Source of the DNA: Bretschneidera sinensis
Taxonomy: Eukaryota; Streptophyta; Magnoliopsida; Brassicales; Akaniaceae
Direction of reading: 5' to 3'
Assembly (NCBI GenBank): GCA_023935145.1
Contig: CM043700.1
Coordinates: forward strand, 41,628,620-41,692,619
Length of the DNA stretch: 64,000 bases
Position 1 is the stretch's first letter; each line of letters begins with the position of its first letter. Positions 58,707 to 64,000 of the stretch are shown here, piece after piece. Below the pieces are notes generated by a model, which was not told where the DNA came from, did not search any database, and was given only the letters and a program-made list of their open reading frames with translations. The position numbers and the translations under genes were made by a program.

Positions 58707-60455
58707 ATGCTTAGACCGAGAGATTTGTGAGGTAGATTCATTAGAGGATCCGAACTAGAATTACCTTCCTCTTCCGAGTCTGATAGTGAAACCTCGCCTA
58801 GATCAACCAATAGTGGAAACCTAAGTGAGAATTTAGAAGATTTTGTTAACATGGTCGATAACCATAATGAGAATGTTGCTAGGACACTTCAGGATTACCT
58901 CCACCCTACACGCACAGCCACACCATCCTGCATCATGTTTTCAGCCAATACTCACCAATTAGATCTTAAACCAGGGATGATTCAATTACTCCTTACATTT
59001 CATGGCTTGGATAATGAAAACCCATATGTGCACATTAGAGAGTTTGAGGAAGTAGTCACGACTTTTCGTAGTCAAGATGAAACCGATGACATTGTGAGGC
59101 TTAAGTTCTTTCCTTTCGCTTTGAAGGATAGAGCTAACAGTTGGCTATACTCACTAAGACCACGATCTATTGGGTCGTGGACTGAGATGACTCGAGCTTT
59201 CTTTAACAAATACTTTCCCCAACATAAGACAAACGCTTTGAAAAGACAAATCTCCACCTTTGCACAAAAGGATAGTGAGACCTTATATCAGTCTTGGGAA
59301 AGATTTAAGGAGTTATTAAGTATGTGCCCTCACAATGGGTATGAGAGTTGGCGCTTGGTGAGCTATTTTTATGAGGGACTTACGTATAGAGAGCACCAAT
59401 TCGTAGAGATGATGTGTAATGGTAGGTTCTTGGAGAAAGATCCTGATGAGGCCATAGATTACCTCAATGAGCTTGCTGAAAAAGCTCACACTTGGACTGG
59501 ACCTAGTGCTACTGAAAGCACAAATAGGTCACGACCTATAGGGAACCTAAATGGTGGTGGAATTTACCATTTTAGGGAAGAGGATAACCTTAAGGCCAAG
59601 GTCGAGATGCTCACTAGGGAACTAGAGGCATTAAAGACTAAAAGCTCAAAGCCAACACACGTGGTTAGTCATGCTAAATCTTTTGAACCATGTTTTGTGT
59701 GTGGTGGGGTAGACCATCTCACCCAAGAGTGTCCCACATTTGCTAATATGAGAGGGATGTATAAGGAATAATATAATGCCTTAGGCATGTACACGAAGCC
59801 TTTTACATCCTTCTCTAATACCTATAATTCGGGATGGCGTGATAACCCCACCTTCAGCTGGAAATCTGAAAATCAGCAGCTTGCACAACCCCCTAGCTCA
59901 TATTCTGCACCATATCATGCACCTGTGTCTTCTAGGAGTTCTTTAGAAGACACTTTACATGCTTTTATTGAGGCACAGGGTACGACTAATAAAAGACTTG
60001 AATCGTTAATTGTGTAGGTTGTTGAAGAACATAAGGAGATAAAAAGCAAAATGTCCAAGTTGATGAGCTACTTGAGTGTGAATGAAGGAGGTAAGTTCCC
60101 TGCTCAAGCTCAGTCCACATCCCATGGTCAGCACCTGGTGCAACAGAATTTGAAGGAGGTGAATGCCATTAAGACAGTAAGTGGTAAGTCCTTACACATC
60201 CCAACAACGAAGAAATTAGAAGATGTGGACGAAAGCTACCAAGCATACACGATGGACTAATTCATGGAAAAAGTCCAGCATCTTAATCTATTGGAGTCCA
60301 CCCCCACCCATGGCTTCACCAGAGCACATATCGAGCCAAAATTTGTGGATGTTACTGATGACATCCTTGAGGCCCCTCCCGAGCATAGAAGCACCGAATT
60401 TGGTATTGAAGCAGTGGTGGATGCATTCAACCTATGTTTTTCAATGAGAGAATAA
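58707..60455 (+). pseudogene. gag: gag of element 3 with four nonsense codons
   Basis: One frame from ATG 58707 with stops at 58728 (TGA for CGA), 59769 (TAA for CAA), 60015 (TAG for CAG) and 60258 (TAA for TCA). The longest open part, 58851-59771, holds the capsid domain (MIQLLLTFHGLDNENPYVHI, FAQKDSETLYQSWERFKELL) and the knuckle CFVCGGVDHLTQEC. The C-terminal tail (FMEKVQHLNLLEST, AHIEPKFVDVTDDILEA, FNLCFSMRE) is the same type as in element 2. Not expressible as one protein. Confidence 0.88.
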
Positions 60456-62063
60456 GAGCGTCTGGCTGAAGACGTAAAACTTAGCGCTCATGGGAGGCAG
60501 CCCACAACGTATCCTTTTACTTTCACTATTTTTCATATTTCTTTTTCTTGTTTATTATTATTATTTTTCTGTTTTCCAATTTTACTTTAGTATTTATTTT
60601 TTAGAGACAAATAAACGAAGTAGTTCAAATGATCGTGCACAACTTTCAACTCCACGCACCGTTGGTTAAAAAGGGAGTTTCCTTAACTTTTGTTTTTTTT
60701 CATTGAGGACAATGCTTATCTTAAGTTGGGGGTAGAAGATATATTTCATATCATTGAACTGTTTGGTGTCATTTTTGTTTGTTTTTAGCATGCTTGGTGT
60801 TTGCCTTAGAGTTAATTTACATGTCAATGATATAAACTTAATTGAGATAACATATAGCATTTAGAAGAAGTTAAATCTTGCTTCAGTTTGAAATTAATTT
60901 AAGCATCAATCTTCATTTGGTTAGAGACTCTAGTTTGTGGTAAGATTGTATGATTAGTCTTAAACATTTAGAGAAATTTTATGTGTGATTGTTTTATGAA
61001 TACTTTTGCGATCTTGAAAAGCTCTAGAACTTACTTGATAATCACTTGAGGCGAATTCCTAGAATGCACACTACTTAGGATATGATATAGACCATTTTAG
61101 AACCGTTTGAGCCTTTCAAACCTACCATTGCTATATTTATCAATAGTCACCTATTTGAGCCTTTTTCTTGAAAAGAAAAATTGAGCCTTGTTTCTTTTGA
61201 TAAACCATTTACTTACCTTTATGAGCCTAAAAATATTTTATCCTTACCTTTATTTTAAAAGAACTTAGTTATACACATGTTGTGAGAAGTACTTAAAAAG
61301 AGTAAGGGTGGAAATATGAAAAAATATCACTACCGCAACCCAAGTACATTAAAGGAGATAAGTTGGGGGTTGTAGAAAAGAAAAAAAAATGAAAAAGAAT
61401 GTGAATGGTTATGTGCCAAAAATAAAAATAAAAAAAGAATTATGGCAAAGAAAGAATAAAGAAAGAAAAGAAAAAAATGGTGATTTTTTGAAAGAAATGC
61501 TCGAAAAATGGTTGAATGAGTTGGGTGTTGAAGTAAGGTTATCCAGTGCTTAAAGAGTTGTGTTCAAAAATAAGAGATTAAGTTCTTCTACTTGTTGAAT
61601 CCTTCCTGTTCTTTCTTAACCTTTACCTTAGCCTAACGTTACAAGCTTATTAAAGACCTTTTGATCCAATGTAGTGTGATTTTTCTACAATAGTGGAGAG
61701 TAATTTAAAAAGTGAGCCTATGAAGCTTGTTTTTGTGATTGGTGTCACGCAATTTATTATGTTTTTAGAGGACAAGACTTCTATTCATGAATATTATGCA
61801 TAAAATCATCCGGGTGTTTGGATTAATGGTTTGTGGTAAGATGGATGTTAAGAGTCAATAACGATTTTAAGATTGATGTTTGGATAACTTTTGGACTTAG
61901 ATGAAATTTAATGATTCTATGTGCCGTATGTTATGTGCAATTTTTGAGACAAAAAGTGAAATACTCTTGGTTCAACGCTAACAACACTTTACTTTGTTTT
62001 TAACTCCTACCATAGAATTCATCTCTTAGTTTCGCTTCAATTGCTAGGGACTAGCAATAAGCT
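60456..62063 (+). other. 3' non-coding region of element 3
   Basis: No gene. Homologous to the same region of elements 1 and 2, with AGTTGGGGGTAG at 60724-60735 and AGTTGGGGGTTG at 61361-61372, followed by an A/G-rich stretch. Confidence 0.75.
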
Positions 62064-62075
62064 AGTTGGGGGTTG
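62064..62075 (+). promoter_or_regulatory. polypurine tract of element 3
   Basis: AGTTGGGGGTTG abutting the 3' LTR. Confidence 0.75.
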
Positions 62076-63510
62076 TGATAAGAGTCATAAAATGCATCTA
62101 AACAATACTTAATTGTTAGCATTTTAGGGTTGATTGAGGTTGGAATTACACTTTTATACCTTAATAACTCTTAAGTGTTATTCTTAAATCATTGACTTAT
62201 TTCAGTGCATTTTCAGGTACTTTGAGCTTAAAAAAAAAAGATAGAAAAGCTATCATCATTTTAAACATGAAGCTTCAATGAATACTCGAGTGAGATAATG
62301 GTCGCGGAAGAGCCAAGATGAAGAGAAACCAAGAAAGGAGATTTACTAAATTGCAAGAATTGCCCATACAGATCAATCATTTTTGAAAATTAAACTGTAT
62401 TGATGCAAGAAGAACCGGGAGATGTGCCATATATACTTAGAAAGATCCGGAAGTCTATTTTCTGGAGAATTTTATGGCTTGTAAAAATGATTTTTCTAGA
62501 GAAAGTTATGACAGTTTTAGTAGACAAAGATCAGGCTGTGCGGGCTGTGCGGGATTTCAGCATGATTTTGGGCTTAAATCCCACATCCCACATCAGTTGG
62601 AAAACACATTTCTATATCCCACATCCCACATCGGATTGGAAACACATTACACTCATGGTATTTCCCTATAAAAGACCTACTCCACTTCAGCTTTGAGGAA
62701 TCAATCGGGGATGAATCCAGAGGGCCTTTAGGAGCAATCCAAAGGGCCTTTAGGAGGAACCTGAAGTATAAATTTGGAGGGCAAGCTGAGGATGATCATT
62801 GAGAGGCCGGAGATAACTCAAGGAAGCATGAGTCCCATGGCTGGCTAGTCTCCAAGCAAGGCGAAGGGATGAATCTCTAGGTGTAGTTGTTCTTATTTTT
62901 CTTTATTTGACTCAGTTGTAGTAGAATTATTTTCGTTAAACATTGTTATGTTTTATTCTTAATTTAATTAGTAGATTTATTATTACTCTAGTGATTGCAT
63001 GCTTCTTTTCCATATAAGTTCAGGCATGTTTTTTTTTATGTGTACCTGTTTGGGTGTGGTTGAGTCCGGTAGATCTCTTTTATAGATTTGTCCATTGCTG
63101 CGGTATTGTCATTTAGATATATCATCGTCTCTTGATAATTTATAAGTTAGGTCATGTGTGCTTGAAAGTAAAGAAGATTTCATAACAATTACATTAGGAT
63201 TTATAAATGAGCTTTAATTGAATATTTTTCGATTGCCTGTTTGGGATATGAAACTTGCAATCGAGATAAAAACAACTGAATCAAGTTAGGATTAGAGCAA
63301 CGAACCTAGGGAGGATTTCTGGAACCTTGTCGTTTCTTATTTATATTATTCAATCTATTTACACAATTTGCTCACAACTCAGATTCTCTCATTTAATCTT
63401 TTATCGTTTGAGTTAAAGTTTACACCTTCTTTGTAATTAACTTGTTTCCCTGTGGAATCGACACCCCAAAGCTGTACTACAATAACCGCGTTATACTTTG
63501 GGCGTAACCA
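62076..63510 (+). repeat. 3' LTR of element 3
   Basis: TGATAAGAGTCATAAAATGC to GGGCGTAACCA, 1435 bp, no inversion. TATAAAA at 62667-62673. Confidence 0.92.
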
Positions 63511-63515
63511 AAGGC
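63511..63515. repeat. TSD of element 3, right
   Basis: AAGGC, identical to 56187-56191. Confidence 0.92.
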
Positions 63516-64000
63516 CAAAGATTTTGTTTGGTCCGAAGATTGCCAAGAAGCATTCAGGGAACTAAAGAAATATTTGGGTACTCCTCCTTTACTCTCCAAG
63601 CCAGTAGCTGGCAAAGAACTCTTTTTGTATCTCTTGGTTGGACCCGAAGTAGTGGCCTCAGTCTTGATTCGAGAAGAAGAAGGCATGCAGAAGCCCGTGT
63701 ACTATGTAAGCAAAGTGTTCCACGACGCCGAAACAAGGTATCTCCCTGTGGAAAAAATGGCGTATGCTATCTTGATCTCGGCCTGGAAGCTCAGGTCGTA
63801 TTTCCAAGCCTACACAATCACTCTTCTCACCAACCAACCCTTTCAGCAAGTACTCCAGAAACCTGATGTTTCTAGCAGAATGGTGAAATGGTCAATAGAG
63901 CTGGGCGAGTTCGACATTCGCTACAGGCCTCAGACAGCTATTAAAGCCCAGGCCTTAGCCGATTTCGTCATGGAAACCACTCTACCAAGATCAGAAGAAC
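63516..64000 (+). pseudogene. pol: RNase H of element 4 (3' part outside window)
   Basis: Open without stops from 63517 to the window end, continuing the RT frame after the TSD. Visible: DFVWSEDCQEAFRELKKYL, KPVYYVSKVFHDAETRYLPV, EKMAYAILISAWKLRSYFQA, ELGEFDIRYRPQTAIKAQAL and ADFVMETTL. The TDQP motif that carries a catalytic Asp in this family reads TNQP. Start and end are set by element 3 and the window edge. Confidence 0.85.

Larger units (their letters stand above)
56192..63510 (+). mobile_element. gag-only Athila relative, element 3
   Basis: 7.3 kb with TSD AAGGC. The 5' LTR region (56192-58513) is rearranged and longer than the 3' LTR (62076-63510). It carries a tRNA-Asp PBS with one mismatch, gag with four nonsense codons (58707-60455), no pol, the conserved 3' non-coding region and a PPT. 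Same layout as element 2 but clearly different in sequence, so it is a separate copy of the same non-autonomous type. Confidence 0.9.
46054..64000 (+). mobile_element. Tat-type Ty3/gypsy element 4, incomplete and split by two insertions
   Basis: 5' LTR 46054-46643, PBS-like site 46647, then broken gag (46722-48202), protease/RT (54515-56191) and RNase H (63516-64000), running off the right edge. Element 2 lies in the gag-protease interval and element 3 between RT and RNase H, each with a perfect 5-bp TSD, so the Tat pieces join seamlessly when the insertions are ignored. Gag with CRFHKNYGHDIEEC followed by IEALINRGYLKEF, the YVDDM RT box and the KPVYYVSKVF/EKMAYAILISAWKLRSYF RNase H style all fit the Tat lineage. 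At least eight in-frame stops lie in gag to RT. It is the oldest element of the nest. Confidence 0.85.

Overview
This window is nuclear DNA of a flowering plant, probably a eudicot. The evidence is three Athila-type Ty3/gypsy LTR retrotransposons primed by tRNA-Asp, a degraded Tat-type Ty3/gypsy element, a hAT-like MITE, a large tandem-repeat array, and a nuclear-integrated piece of chloroplast DNA. It looks like heterochromatin. I see no intact host gene, and the species cannot be named from the sequence.

Left part (1-4416 and 17790-39572): a satellite array built from diverged monomers of about 95-100 bp, each carrying GAATTC and a CACCACCGAAGGGAC-like core. The monomers are grouped into a unit of about 365 bp (A-B-C-D). 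In many units monomer C is split by a piece of about 208 bp of the chloroplast photosystem I gene psaA, always on the minus strand. This lengthens the unit to about 575 bp. I count 28 psaA copies, one of them truncated. They are spaced about 575 or about 940 bp apart, i.e. psaA units alone or alternating with psaA-free units. A block of about 4.54 kb holding six copies is itself duplicated (about 27.6-32.1 kb and 32.1-36.7 kb). The right edge (38.2-39.6 kb) decays into older monomers without psaA, then into AT microsatellite.

The array is interrupted by Athila element 1 (4417-17789, TSD GGACC). It has gag-protease, RT-RNase H and integrase reading frames with a few lesions, plus a third ORF in the env position. 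It is also interrupted by a fragment at 19.7-20.4 kb that carries two exons resembling a plant polynucleotide 3'-phosphatase (ZDP/PNKP family). A shorter relative of that fragment lies outside the array at 42.6-42.8 kb.

Middle part (39.6-46.05 kb): AT-rich unique-looking DNA, a 275-bp tandem duplication (43341-43890), and a hAT-like MITE (45020-45455) whose empty site is preserved in a neighbouring duplicate.

Right part (46.05-64 kb): the 5' LTR, broken gag, and broken protease/RT/RNase H of a Tat-type element that runs off the window. Two gag-only Athila relatives are nested in it: element 2 (48203-54509, TSD GCCCC) and element 3 (56192-63510, TSD AAGGC). Neither has a pol region, but both share the same gag C-terminus and 3' non-coding region, so they look like one non-autonomous family that must be mobilised by an element like element 1. 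The 5' LTR of element 3 carries an unusual internal inversion-duplication.

The most interesting signal is the psaA-bearing higher-order satellite, including its repeated chimeric minus-strand ORFs of about 85-123 codons.
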